Part shown: piece after piece, positions 6,832 to 14,588 of the stretch
Position numbering within the stretch: position 1 is the stretch's first letter
How the letters are laid out: the number at the start of each line of letters is the position of its first letter
Program-made: the position numbers and the translations under genes
The notes under the pieces: model-generated
What the model was told of the DNA's origin: nothing
The model's input: only the letters and a program-made list of their open reading frames with translations
Database searches by the model: none
Origin: JAAEQG01 sp023133475
GTDB taxonomy: Bacteria; Planctomycetota; Phycisphaerae; UBA1845
Direction: 5' to 3'
DNA: 17,600 nt
Assembly: GCA_030631415.1 (NCBI GenBank)
Contig: DAOVLE010000097.1
Span: forward strand, 1-17,600

Positions 6832-9767
6832 TGGTCTCTTTCCTCTCTGGGGTTTATTCCTGGCGCTTCCCTCGATGATACGGCAATCCACGCCGGCCAG
6901 GCGGGATCATTCCGCATTCGTATCCAAATCAGCTTTGCATGATAAGTATAACGTTGTTCGCCATCAAACGAGCGGTACGCCCGCCGAAACTCCGCCAACG
7001 CACCTTCTCGATCCCCATCAGCCAAATTCATCGCCGCTGCATGAAAGTGGAGTTCGCCCCACAACCGCCAGGGAGCATCGGCTTGTTCAGCCAACTCCTC
7101 AAGCTCGGCGGAGGGACCTCCGTCACGACAGTAAGCATACAGCCACTCCACCCACTCTTGCGACTGAGGCGGGGCCAGTTCGGTGCCGAAATCGACCTCG
7201 TCAGCCCGCTCGCCCAGAAGTTCCGCCGCTTCCTCCGCCTGGCCCAGCAGACGCAAGCACGTTGCAGACCACACGACAGCCAAAGCACTCTCGGGCGCGT
7301 CGGCAGCCAGGGCTCGAGCATGGCTCAAAGCCGCATCCACGTCGCCCAACTCGGCAAGGAGCAGGGCGGGATACACGTGTGCATAAAACCGACTTTGCGG
7401 ATCACACTCGGCATGAACCGCCACGTCCGCCAACGCCGCATCCAACTCGCCCATCCAATAGTGCAACCGCCAGCGATAATGGTGGCTTTCACAACGGGCG
7501 ATATCTCGGGTGGCGACTTTGATCGCACGGTTGCGGATCTCGATGGCCTCTGCGTAAAGCCCCATGCTTTCGAGGCATTCTGCCTCGGCGGTGATCGGGC
7601 GATCGCTGTCCGGCTCAACCTCCTGACCCAGACGCGCCCACTTGAGCGAGTCGGCATAGTGATCAGCCACCAGCGAGCCGTCGCGGGTCCCCTGGCTGCC
7701 CTGGTAGATTTCAGCCGCCAGGCGGTGGGTGATCGAGAGCAGATAGTGCGGATAAGCCCCATAATACTCGTTCTCGATGAGTTGCCGCAGGCTGCTCTGA
7801 GCCTCGGAGAACCCCTCCAGGCTTCGGGTGGCGTAGAGCTTCTGATTGCGAGCCCTCGCCAAGTGCAACACCGCCAGGGGATAGAACCCCTGATCCCGTG
7901 CTCGCAAGGCATTGGCCCGCCGGTAGGACTCCATGGCTACACTCGGATCGTCGAAATGAACCGCCAGCCCCCTGAACAGCCAGGCGTCGGCGGTCATGCC
8001 GGCACCGGACGCCCGGACGCTCTCGGCTTGCTCAAACGTCGCCCGCGATGCCGCACGGTCACGGTTCTTCCACTGCGACCAGGCCAGCATGTATAACGCT
8101 CGCAAATCCGAAGGAGCCTGCTCCAGAACCGCTTCGAGGTGATGGATGGCTGACTGCTGATCGCCGCTGCCCAAGCCGATCAGACCACGCACCAAATCCA
8201 ACTCGCCCGGGTCCGCCCCGAGTGCCTCGGCACGGCCTATGTCAGACTCGACCCGTTGCGGCCTGTGATAGTCGAAAAAGGCGAGTTGCTCATAGGCATT
8301 GTGCAACAGCCGCTGGGCCTCACGACGGTGAGCAACCCGGGTATTCCAACCGGCAACAACCGCGATGGCCATGACCGCGACCGTCGCCGCCACCACCGTG
8401 GTCGAAACCTTGTGTCGGCGCACCCACTTGACCGCTTTCTGAAGACGGGTGGGGCGCCGGGAGAGAATCGTCCTGCCCTGGGCAAAGCGCCGCAGATCAT
8501 CAGCCAACAAATCCGCCGACTGGTGCCGCCGCGCGGAGTCCTTCCGCATTGCCCGCAAACAGATCGTCTCCAGGTCTTGCGGGATTTTGGGAACCACCCG
8601 TCGCGGGGCAACCGGCTCATTCATGCATATACCCGCGATGATCTGCTCGCGGGTTTCCCCTTGGAACGGTTTCCGACGCGTAATCAACTCGTAAAGCGTC
8701 ACCCCCAGCGAATAAATGTCCGTGCGATGATCGATCTCGCCCCGGTCGCCGCGAACCTGCTCGGGAGAGAGATAAGCCGGCGTCCCCATCACTTCACCAT
8801 CGACGGTCAAATGCGGTTCCTCGGTGAGGCGAGCCAACCCGAAGTCCGTCAAGTGCAACCGGTTATCGGTCCCCAACAGAAGATTGTGCGGCTTAACGTC
8901 ACGGTGGATCACGCCGTGCTCATGAGCACAGTGGAGAGCGTCAGCCACATCAGCCAGCAATGCCGCTAAATGCCGGTAGTCCACCGGTGTCCAGTTTGCC
9001 TCGGGCACACCGTTCGCATCGTCGCCTCCGTCGGCAGGCTGAGCAGCGGCGGTGACCGAAACGGGTTTGCCCTGCTCGCCGATCGACCAGCCGGCAGATG
9101 AACCACCACGGGAACCGTTGGAACTGAGCAAGTCGGGCCGGCTACGAATCACCGCGTCAAGACTCACCCCTTCGATCAGTTCCATCGCATGGTAGTATTG
9201 GCCTCGGTGTTCGCCCTGGCTGTAGATGGAGACGACATTGGTGTGATGGAGCCGTGCGGCAGCTTGTGCCTCTGCCTTGAACCGTTTCACCGCGGATTGC
9301 CCGTGCCGGGCGTATCCGGGCAGCACCTTCAACGCCACTTCACGCCCGAGTGATACTTGCCGGGCCCGGTAAACGATCCCCATTCCACCGCGGCCAAGCT
9401 CCCCGAGTATCTGGAAATCGCCCAGTCGGGTGCCCACCGGCAATGCGACCGCCCCGTAGGCACCACCAAACGCGGCGCTGCTTCCGCCGTTGGCTCCCAA
9501 CCAGCAGGAATCCGCCGATGCCAGCGTATCGACATGATACTCGAACGCTCTGCGAAGATGTGCGATAAGCGATTCATCCTCGACATCCGATTCGGCAAGC
9601 AGAGGGGCCTTTTCAAGGTCGTCTTCACCCATGTGGTGTGCACACACTCCTGCGGGCAAGGTCAATCGGCATCCGCAATACGGGCACACACTCTTCGCCT
9701 CGTCCACCGGCACCTTGGCGGGTGAAGCACAGTCCGGGCAAATGACATTGACCTGAGCTTCGTGCAT
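6828..9767 (-). CDS. Zinc ribbon-Ser/Thr kinase-TM-TPR protein
   Basis: The 979-residue product is a Hanks-type protein kinase expected in the cytoplasmic membrane. Domains in order: zinc ribbon with CPDC (10-13) and CPYC (28-31); a linker; a kinase domain about 115-430; a TM helix about 454-474; and about 490-965 of TPR-like helical repeats outside or beyond the membrane. Catalytic residues are intact: GRGGMG loop (125-130), K147 in VALK, E166, HRD (288-290) with N295, DFG (308-310), SPE in place of APE (334-336) and D350. A low-complexity Ser/Gly/Ala insert of about 50 residues (210-260) separates the lobes around helix D. TAAGG lies about 11 bases before the ATG. The gene ends in an ATGA overlap with the Cys-repeat protein, a candidate partner or substrate. 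Substrates are unknown. Confidence 0.92.
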   Translation of the reverse strand: MHEAQVNVICPDCASPAKVPVDEAKSVCPYCGCRLTLPAGVCAHHMGEDDLEKAPLLAESDVEDESLIAHLRRAFEYHVDTLASADSCWLGANGGSSAAFGGAYGAVALPVGTRLGDFQILGELGRGGMGIVYRARQVSLGREVALKVLPGYARHGQSAVKRFKAEAQAAARLHHTNVVSIYSQGEHRGQYYHAMELIEGVSLDAVIRSRPDLLSSNGSRGGSSAGWSIGEQGKPVSVTAAAQPADGGDDANGVPEANWTPVDYRHLAALLADVADALHCAHEHGVIHRDVKPHNLLLGTDNRLHLTDFGLARLTEEPHLTVDGEVMGTPAYLSPEQVRGDRGEIDHRTDIYSLGVTLYELITRRKPFQGETREQIIAGICMNEPVAPRRVVPKIPQDLETICLRAMRKDSARRHQSADLLADDLRRFAQGRTILSRRPTRLQKAVKWVRRHKVSTTVVAATVAVMAIAVVAGWNTRVAHRREAQRLLHNAYEQLAFFDYHRPQRVESDIGRAEALGADPGELDLVRGLIGLGSGDQQSAIHHLEAVLEQAPSDLRALYMLAWSQWKNRDRAASRATFEQAESVRASGAGMTADAWLFRGLAVHFDDPSVAMESYRRANALRARDQGFYPLAVLHLARARNQKLYATRSLEGFSEAQSSLRQLIENEYYGAYPHYLLSITHRLAAEIYQGSQGTRDGSLVADHYADSLKWARLGQEVEPDSDRPITAEAECLESMGLYAEAIEIRNRAIKVATRDIARCESHHYRWRLHYWMGELDAALADVAVHAECDPQSRFYAHVYPALLLAELGDVDAALSHARALAADAPESALAVVWSATCLRLLGQAEEAAELLGERADEVDFGTELAPPQSQEWVEWLYAYCRDGGPSAELEELAEQADAPWRLWGELHFHAAAMNLADGDREGALAEFRRAYRSFDGEQRYTYHAKLIWIRMRNDPAWPAWIAVSSREAPGINPREERDQ

Positions 9768-9885
9768 TCGACGCTTGCCTTACATCCCACACTTAATCAT
9801 AGACAGAAGCGGCGAGATTTTGGCGCGAATAATCGGCACTTTCGCTCTCTACGCGAGAAACTGAGAAAATAGCATAATCACGATT
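9768..9885. other. Kinase upstream region
   Basis: This AT-richer stretch of about 118 bases lies between the kinase start codon and REPIN-like copy B. It should carry the kinase promoter (minus strand). I could not choose a -35/-10 pair with confidence. No ECF sigma factor gene, a common kinase neighbour in planctomycetes, is present. Confidence 0.35.
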
Positions 9886-9942
9886 GTAGGGCGGGTTCCA
9901 CCCGCCTTTGTCGCATTGCGCGGCGGGTGGAACCCGCCCTAC
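9886..9942. repeat. REPIN-like inverted pair (copy B, perfect)
   Basis: A 21-base unit starting GTAGGGCGGGTTCC (9886-9906) is matched by its exact reverse complement at 9922-9942 across a 15-base spacer. Each unit is internally palindromic, so the whole could fold as a long cruciform. It lies between two minus-strand genes and could also affect read-through between them. Confidence 0.85.
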
Positions 9943-9990
9943 TTGTTGCCTTGTTGCCTCTTGCCTCTTGCCTCTTGCCTCTTGCCTTTT
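9943..9990. repeat. Tandem heptamer array (CTTGCCT)
   Basis: After two imperfect TTGTTGCCT units there are four to five direct copies of the heptamer CTCTTGC, ending in a CTTTT. The seven-base period matches other arrays in the window (TTCTCAA, ATGGAAA, TTTTCCA), although the unit sequence differs. It begins one base after REPIN-like copy B. Confidence 0.75.
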
Positions 9991-10013
9991 CGACCTCCTG
10001 TTGCGGGGTCGGA

Positions 10014-10847
10014 TCAGACGTGCGGTTCGTCGTCACGCAGTGCCGGTTTGTCCGGGGTTGCGGTGTTTTTCTTCCGCTCTTGCCATTCCTGATAGGGGTC
10101 TTCCCAATCCTTGCGCCGGCATATCTCCGCGATGACCTGCGGAAAAGCTTTGATGTGGTAGTCGTTCAGGCGGAGGGTGCCCTGGCGATCGCCCATCTCA
10201 TAGTCGAGGTCCACCCAGCCTTTTCTGGCGTAGTTCTCCGCGTGCAACTCGGTCATAGCCTCGAAGGGGACCAGCGCCCGGGCGGTAAACTTAATGCCCT
10301 CGTCGGTGAGCGTGGCTTTGACAATCAATATCCGGAACAAGTGCAAAAGCAACAACAAGCCGACAACGCTGAGCACGATCCCCATGCGGACCTGAAAGCG
10401 GAGAGCCGCGGCATCCTTAAACGTGGCGGGCACGTAACGGGCACCGACCACCCATTGGGAATCATCGAGAGTCAGGATCAGTTGGCCCGCCGGGCCAAAG
10501 TAGCGTGCTTCGGGCACCGTTCTCTGGCGTTCGGTGCCATAGCGGTCGGTGTAATACTCTTCCCGCGTGCCGCGCCAACCGGGCTCTCCAATCCGCGCCA
10601 CCACGTCCTTGAGAAGCTCATGTTCCTTCACGGTGTCAGCCAGTTCCTCATTGACCGTGGGCAGGATCAGTTCGCCGGAGGCTTCCAGCGGCGGCGTAAG
10701 CCCCTCCACGGCACGCTTGAGATTCTTCAACGGATAACCGACGTAGCCGTCGCGAAAGGACCACCCGGCATATCCGATCACCATGATCGTCACCAGGCTG
10801 GTTCGAACGATACGCTCGACGGTGCTACCCGAGGTAATTGGCTCCAT
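10014..10847 (-). CDS. Two-TM membrane protein with PH-like C-terminal domain
   Basis: The 277-residue product has a TM helix at about 14-31 and another at about 155-177. Between them is an extracytoplasmic segment of about 120 residues containing TPRYFGPAG-like and LILTLDDSQWVVGARYV sequences. Residues 178-247 (VKATLTDEGIKFTARALVPFEAMTEL...WVDLDYE...LRLNDYHIKAF) have the strand pattern and final helix of bacterial PH-like domains, followed by a charged tail. I do not recognise a named family. I chose the ATG at 10847 because AAAGG stands about seven bases upstream; the frame is open to 11147, but that part crosses a dispersed repeat. The gene lies divergent from the GbsR-type regulator, which could control it. 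Function unknown. Confidence 0.75.
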   Translation of the reverse strand: MEPITSGSTVERIVRTSLVTIMVIGYAGWSFRDGYVGYPLKNLKRAVEGLTPPLEASGELILPTVNEELADTVKEHELLKDVVARIGEPGWRGTREEYYTDRYGTERQRTVPEARYFGPAGQLILTLDDSQWVVGARYVPATFKDAAALRFQVRMGIVLSVVGLLLLLHLFRILIVKATLTDEGIKFTARALVPFEAMTELHAENYARKGWVDLDYEMGDRQGTLRLNDYHIKAFPQVIAEICRRKDWEDPYQEWQERKKNTATPDKPALRDDEPHV

Positions 10848-11004
10848 GGTCAAACCTTTCCGGGATACGATGCAACACTGAAACAACGGGCCAGGTTCCG
10901 CCAACCGGTCCGTCGGCAGGTGAGTATGATTCCAGGTCTGCGACATTTTTGCAAGCCCGATCGAAGCAATGGCGGCACCGGGAAACCATAAAAAGGCACC
11001 AAAC

Positions 11005-11046
11005 GTAGGGTGGGTGGAGCTTCGCGGAGCGAAGCGCAACCCACCA
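11005..11046. repeat. GTAGGGTGGGT...ACCCACC palindrome
   Basis: GGTGGGT and ACCCACC enclose a second stem, GCTTCG-CGGAG-CGAAGC. It resembles the REPIN-like arms at its outer ends but has a different centre. It lies in the divergent region between the PH-like gene and the GbsR-type gene. Confidence 0.65.
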
Positions 11047-11059
11047 CACCGACTAGGAA

Positions 11060-11244
11060 CTAGCCCGGACTTTTCATGAACGCAGAGACGCAGAGTATTG
11101 CAGAGAAGGAAGTTGTGATTCAAGCAACCGAACTCTCCCGTTGACACGGTGTATATGAGCTTTTCTCTGTGAATTTCCCTAACCTCTTGTTCTGTTCAGC
11201 TCTGCGTTCTCTGCGTCTCTGCGTTCATGAATTATTCGGGCTAG
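11060..11244. mobile_element. MITE-like element with 36-bp inverted ends
   Basis: The left end (11060-11095) starts CTAGCCCGGACTTTTCATG and continues AACGCAGAGACGCAGAG. The right end (11209-11244) is its inverse with 32 of 36 bases matching by my count. The element is about 185 bp and has no credible reading frame, so it would be non-autonomous. No clear target-site duplication is visible. It separates two divergent genes; a solo end is at 12047-12088. Confidence 0.7.
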
Positions 11245-11274
11245 GAGTTTCCACCCACCGCAGGGCCTGGTTCG

Positions 11275-11303
11275 TTGACAATGCGGTAGAAGATGCGTAT
11301 CCT
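11275..11303 (+). promoter_or_regulatory. Promoter of the GbsR-type regulator
   Basis: A perfect TTGACA (11275-11280) and TATCCT (11298-11303) are spaced by 17 bases. Transcription would start near 11310, giving a leader of about 42 bases to the ATG at 11352. This argues against the longer open frame that starts inside the MITE-like element. Confidence 0.55.
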
Positions 11304-11351
11304 ACCAGTCCTGAAGATATAATTGATTCAATCTCTATTGAAGATAGAATA

Positions 11352-11906
11352 ATGACCGAAGTAATGATCGAACAATCCAAAGCCCTCTTCATTCGCCGGT
11401 GGGGGGAAATGGCGGCTTCGTGGGGCATTAGCCGAACAATGGCGGAGATTCACGCTCTGCTCTTCGTCTCCACCAGGCCGTTGTGCACCGATGACGTGAT
11501 GGGCCGACTCCAGGTGTCCCGTGGTAGTGCGAGCATGAACCTTCGCGAGTTGACTCGTTGGGGGCTCATCGAACGCATGCACGTTCGCGGGGACCGCAAA
11601 GAGTATTTTAAGGCTGAGTCCGACGTCTGGCAGATGTTCGAGACCATCTCCCACGAACGCCGCCGCCGCGAGGTCGAACCGATTATCGAGACTATCAACC
11701 GCTGTATGGAGATGATCGACTCGAATTTGCAGCAGCTCACCGGCAAGGAACGTGACGAAACTCTGGAATACCGCCGCCGAATCGACGCCATGCTCGAATT
11801 CCTCGATGTGGTGAACGCGATCTTCAACCTCGTCCTCACCTCCGGGAAGGGGGGTTTCCAGGAAATCGCCAAGTTGTTGGGCAAGTTTTCCGCATCGGCA
11901 TCATGA
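11352..11906 (+). CDS. GbsR/MarR-type transcriptional regulator
   Basis: The 184-residue product has the helix pattern of the GbsR branch of winged-helix regulators, which often respond to osmolyte or choline-type signals. The signature runs from FIRRWGEMAASWGISRTMAE (13-32) through IHALLFVSTRPLCTDDVM to a recognition helix near VSRGSASMNLREL (55-67), then a wing with GDRKEYF (80-86). A long C-terminal helical region (95-165) likely dimerises. The ATG at 11352 matches the family N-terminus and follows a good promoter; the open frame from 11169 would add about 60 residues translated from the dispersed repeat. The ribosome binding site is weak (GAAG region). Divergence from the PH-like membrane gene suggests control of that gene or of itself. 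The ligand is unknown. Confidence 0.85.
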   Translation: MTEVMIEQSKALFIRRWGEMAASWGISRTMAEIHALLFVSTRPLCTDDVMGRLQVSRGSASMNLRELTRWGLIERMHVRGDRKEYFKAESDVWQMFETISHERRRREVEPIIETINRCMEMIDSNLQQLTGKERDETLEYRRRIDAMLEFLDVVNAIFNLVLTSGKGGFQEIAKLLGKFSASAS

Positions 11907-11907
11907 G

Positions 11908-11933
11908 AAATGGAAAATGGAAAATGGAAAATG
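11908..11933. repeat. Tandem heptamer array (ATGGAAA)
   Basis: About 3.5 copies of the heptamer ATGGAAA start two bases after the regulator's stop codon. It is part of a composite repeat region running to 12180. Confidence 0.8.
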
Positions 11934-11991
11934 CTGACTTAGCGACGTTTTCAGTTATTCGTCCCCCAGTTCCCCATAATTATCATTTCCA

Positions 11992-12088
11992 TTTTTCACG
12001 CTCCCCGTTGGGGAGCCGCTAAACGCTACGGACTTGTCGCCGTTAACCCGGATAATTCATGAACGCAGAGACGCAGAGAGCGCAGAGA
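11992..12088. repeat. GCTAAACG block joined to GCAGAGACGCAGAG end (copy 2)
   Basis: TTTTTCACGCTCCCCGTTGG and AGCCGCTAAACGCTACGG match copies 1 and 3 of the block. At 12047 the sequence changes to CCCGGATAATTCATGAACGC followed by AGAGACGCAGAGAGCGCAGAG, a solo end of the 11060-11244 element family. Two repeat families are therefore directly joined here, which suggests insertion of one into the other. Confidence 0.7.
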
Positions 12089-12128
12089 GGGAGGGAGTGC
12101 ACCCAACGATAATGTTCCCCATCTCCCC

Positions 12129-12180
12129 ATTTTCCATTTTTCATTTTCAATTTTCAATTTCCCCCATTCTCCATTCTCTG
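12129..12180. repeat. Tandem heptamer array (TTTTCCA/TTTTCAA)
   Basis: Degenerate seven-base units (TTTTCCA, TTTTTCA, TTTTCAA, then ATTCTCC) run for about 50 bases. On the opposite strand they read as GGAAAAT/GAAAATT types like the array at 11908. Confidence 0.75.
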
Positions 12181-12236
12181 CCTGCCTCGTCCTTGACTTT
12201 GCCCGGTTTGCCCTGAATAAATCTGGTGATGGGGGC

Positions 12237-13169
12237 GTGAGAGCGGTAACGGGACGGAAAAGAAGAAGGGGAAAGAACTTGTTGGCACAAATTAGGTTGC
12301 GACACCCGTGGAGGTTGTCGCCGGTGGTGGTTGCAGGTCTGGCGGCAATAATTGCAGCCGGCTGCGGAGCCAATGTGACCCCGTCGGCAAACACGTCGGT
12401 GGATGGGGAAGACCGGGGCGATAATTCAATCCGCCTTGGGGATGACCACATCGCTAAAACCGTGGTGCTGGATTGGACCGGAGGTTATTGCAAAATCACC
12501 TCCCAATGGCTTAATGGGGCCGATCTTTCGCTGATGTATCTGGATTCCGGCGAGACGCTGGAACAGTACGCGGAGGATTTCGAGGAAGCGGTGCGCACGC
12601 GGACCGAGGAAATTCTGAGCAAACTCGAACCGGCTGACTTCGTTGTGGTCGTGGATGAGGCGGAGCATTACCCGGACGATACGGTGGTATATCTGACCGC
12701 CGATGCCGTGGCTGGCGAAGCCTTTCGGGTCGGCCAAACCAAGATGGACCGTTGTGATCTGCGTGATGATGACACGGTCATCGTGTGGGTCGGCACAGTG
12801 CTGAAGCTGGGCAACAACCACGGATACCAGGAGTGGGTCAATGCGTTGGCCAACATCGCCGCTCACGAGGTGGGGCACACTATCGGGTTCTTTCATCCCG
12901 ATGCGGAGCGATCCGATTTCACCGAGTACGAGAAGGACACCGAGGTCATGATGGGGGTGCACACTCTATCAGCCCTGCTGAGCCGGCAAGAGTTCATCAT
13001 TCCACAGGAGACTTGCCCCGAAGCCATTGAACATGAGTTCGGCGGAGTGGCATATGAAGTGCCTGCGAATGCAAGCGCCAAATACCGCACCTGGGCCTAC
13101 AAGGCGAATGTGGCATCGGAAGATGATGTGGTATACTATTGCCACTGCCATGGGCACGAGCATCCTTAG
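12237..13169 (+). CDS. Metzincin-like zinc metalloprotease lipoprotein
   Basis: The product (310 residues from the GTG at 12237) has a basic N-terminus, a hydrophobic stretch (about 29-42) and a lipobox-like IAAGC at 39-43, so it is probably lipid-anchored outside the cytoplasmic membrane. HEVGHTIGFFH at 210-220 is an exact HExxHxxGxxH metzincin motif: H210, H214 and H220 bind zinc and E211 is catalytic. EVMMGVH (236-242) could be the Met-turn. Residues 70-200 resemble no domain I can name. The C-terminus YCHCHGHEHP is rich in Cys and His and may bind metal. The start is uncertain: TTG at 12279 has AAGGGG seven bases upstream and gives a more typical signal peptide. Family beyond the metzincin clan is unresolved. 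Substrate unknown. Confidence 0.75.
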   Translation: MRAVTGRKRRRGKNLLAQIRLRHPWRLSPVVVAGLAAIIAAGCGANVTPSANTSVDGEDRGDNSIRLGDDHIAKTVVLDWTGGYCKITSQWLNGADLSLMYLDSGETLEQYAEDFEEAVRTRTEEILSKLEPADFVVVVDEAEHYPDDTVVYLTADAVAGEAFRVGQTKMDRCDLRDDDTVIVWVGTVLKLGNNHGYQEWVNALANIAAHEVGHTIGFFHPDAERSDFTEYEKDTEVMMGVHTLSALLSRQEFIIPQETCPEAIEHEFGGVAYEVPANASAKYRTWAYKANVASEDDVVYYCHCHGHEHP

Positions 13170-13171
13170 AG

Positions 13172-13228
13172 GTAGGGCGGGTTGCACCCGCCGCCCGATG
13201 CCACAAAGGCGGGTGGAACCCGCCCTAC
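13172..13228. repeat. REPIN-like inverted pair (copy C)
   Basis: Two 21-base units (13172-13192 and 13208-13228) face each other with one mismatch between arms and a 15-base spacer, almost identical to copy B. The pair fills the gap between the metzincin stop and the rimO start and may attenuate read-through into rimO. Confidence 0.85.
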
Positions 13229-13241
13229 AAGAACGCAGGAT

Positions 13242-14588
13242 ATGCCGAAGTCTGTAGACAAACGAGTCGGGTTTGTGTCGCTGGGTTGCGTCAAGAACCT
13301 GGTGGACTCAGAGAAGATGCTGGGGCAGTTGGCAGAGGCGGGTTGCACGCTGACCAACGACGCTACCGATGCAGACGTGGTGGTGGTGAACACCTGCGGG
13401 TTTCTGGCTGCCGCACGTGATGAAGCGACCGATATCATCCGTGAGATGGTGGCTCTTAAAGGACAGGGACGCCTGCGACGGGTGGTGGTGGTTGGGTGCC
13501 TGGTTCAACGCGATGGGGAATCCCTGCTGGACGAGGTTCCCGGAATCGATGCGCTAGTGGGTGTGCATAACCGCGACGACGTGACCCGAGCGGTGTTGTC
13601 CGATCCCACGAAACCACAAGGTGGTGTCGATCTTTTCCTGGGTGATTACCACTGGTTTGTGGCTCAGGACGTGGGGCGGTTGCGCCTGACTCCGCAGCAC
13701 TACGCCTATCTGCGGATCAGTGAAGGATGTGACCAAAAGTGCACGTTCTGCACGATACCCGCCATCCGAGGCCCAATGCACTGCAAACCGCCCGGGGTGA
13801 TTCTTGACGAAGCCCGAGAGCTGATCTCCGACGGCGCGGTGGAGATCATCCTCATCGGCCAAGATACGACCAGCTATGGCGTGGACATCGATTACACACC
13901 AGGCCTGGCGGGTTTGCTGCGCGAGCTGAACCAAGTGGAGGGGCTGGGGTGGCTACGTTTGATGTACACGTACCCGTCGTCACTGACCGAGGCGATGATC
14001 GACGCGGTGGCTCAGTGCGACCGGGTGGTCAACTACCTCGATCTCCCCCTGCAACACATAAACGACCGGGTCCTCAAAGCCATGCACCGGCGGGTGACCC
14101 GGGCCCAAACGGAAGCATTGTTGCGGCGAATCCGCGATATGATCCCCGGGGTGCACCTGCGCACCACGATGATCGTGGGATTCCCGGGTGAGACCGAAAC
14201 CGAGTTCCGCGAATTACTCGATTTTGTGAGCGGATTTCAGTTTGATGCCCTGGGCGTTTTCCCTTATTCATTAGAGCCGGACACGCCTGCCGGGCGGATG
14301 CATGGGCAAGTGCCCGAGGCGGTCAAGGAAGAACGGGTGCAGCGCTTGATGCTCACCCAGCAGGAAGTTGCGTTTTCGCTGGCGGACCGGTGCGTCAATC
14401 GGCGATTCGCGGTTATGGTGGATGGTGCCCAGGACAACGGCGTGCAGCCGGCTCGGCATAAGGGGCAGGCACCGGAGGTGGACAGCTTGACGTTGCTGCC
14501 CGGTTGCGATTTGCCGCCCGGTGCGATGGTCGAAGTGTGCTGCACCCGACGGCAGGAGTATGACCTTATCGCTCAGCCCATATCATGA
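13242..14588 (+). CDS. rimO: Ribosomal protein S12 methylthiotransferase
   Basis: RimO is a radical-SAM enzyme that methylthiolates the conserved Asp of ribosomal protein S12. The 448-residue product has the N-terminal MTTase domain with C16 (SLGCVKNLVDSE), C52 (NTCGF) and C86 (GCL) for one iron-sulfur cluster. The radical-SAM domain has CDQKCTFC (C163, C167, C170) after RISEG, and the C-terminus (about 380-446) is TRAM-like. SLGCVKNLVDSE and the GQDTTSYG segment favour RimO over the tRNA enzyme MiaB. The ATG at 13242 matches the family N-terminus; upstream sequence is a REPIN-like repeat, and the only purine-rich signal (AGGA) is very close to the ATG, so initiation may be weak. The stop overlaps the pgsA start by four bases (ATGA), indicating an operon. 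Confidence 0.95.
   Translation: MPKSVDKRVGFVSLGCVKNLVDSEKMLGQLAEAGCTLTNDATDADVVVVNTCGFLAAARDEATDIIREMVALKGQGRLRRVVVVGCLVQRDGESLLDEVPGIDALVGVHNRDDVTRAVLSDPTKPQGGVDLFLGDYHWFVAQDVGRLRLTPQHYAYLRISEGCDQKCTFCTIPAIRGPMHCKPPGVILDEARELISDGAVEIILIGQDTTSYGVDIDYTPGLAGLLRELNQVEGLGWLRLMYTYPSSLTEAMIDAVAQCDRVVNYLDLPLQHINDRVLKAMHRRVTRAQTEALLRRIRDMIPGVHLRTTMIVGFPGETETEFRELLDFVSGFQFDALGVFPYSLEPDTPAGRMHGQVPEAVKEERVQRLMLTQQEVAFSLADRCVNRRFAVMVDGAQDNGVQPARHKGQAPEVDSLTLLPGCDLPPGAMVEVCCTRRQEYDLIAQPIS

Noticed and set aside
6832..6891. Upstream ATG (6891) for the Cys-repeat protein
   Set aside because: It would overlap the kinase by 64 bases and put about 20 charged residues before the signal peptide; the ATG at 6831 fits the ATGA coupling and the signal sequence.
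9943..9990. CRISPR array
   Set aside because: The heptamer units are contiguous with no spacers, and no cas gene is in the window.
11169..11351. N-terminal extension of the GbsR-type regulator
   Set aside because: It translates the right end of the MITE-like element, lies partly upstream of a TTGACA-17-TATCCT promoter, and does not match the family N-terminus.
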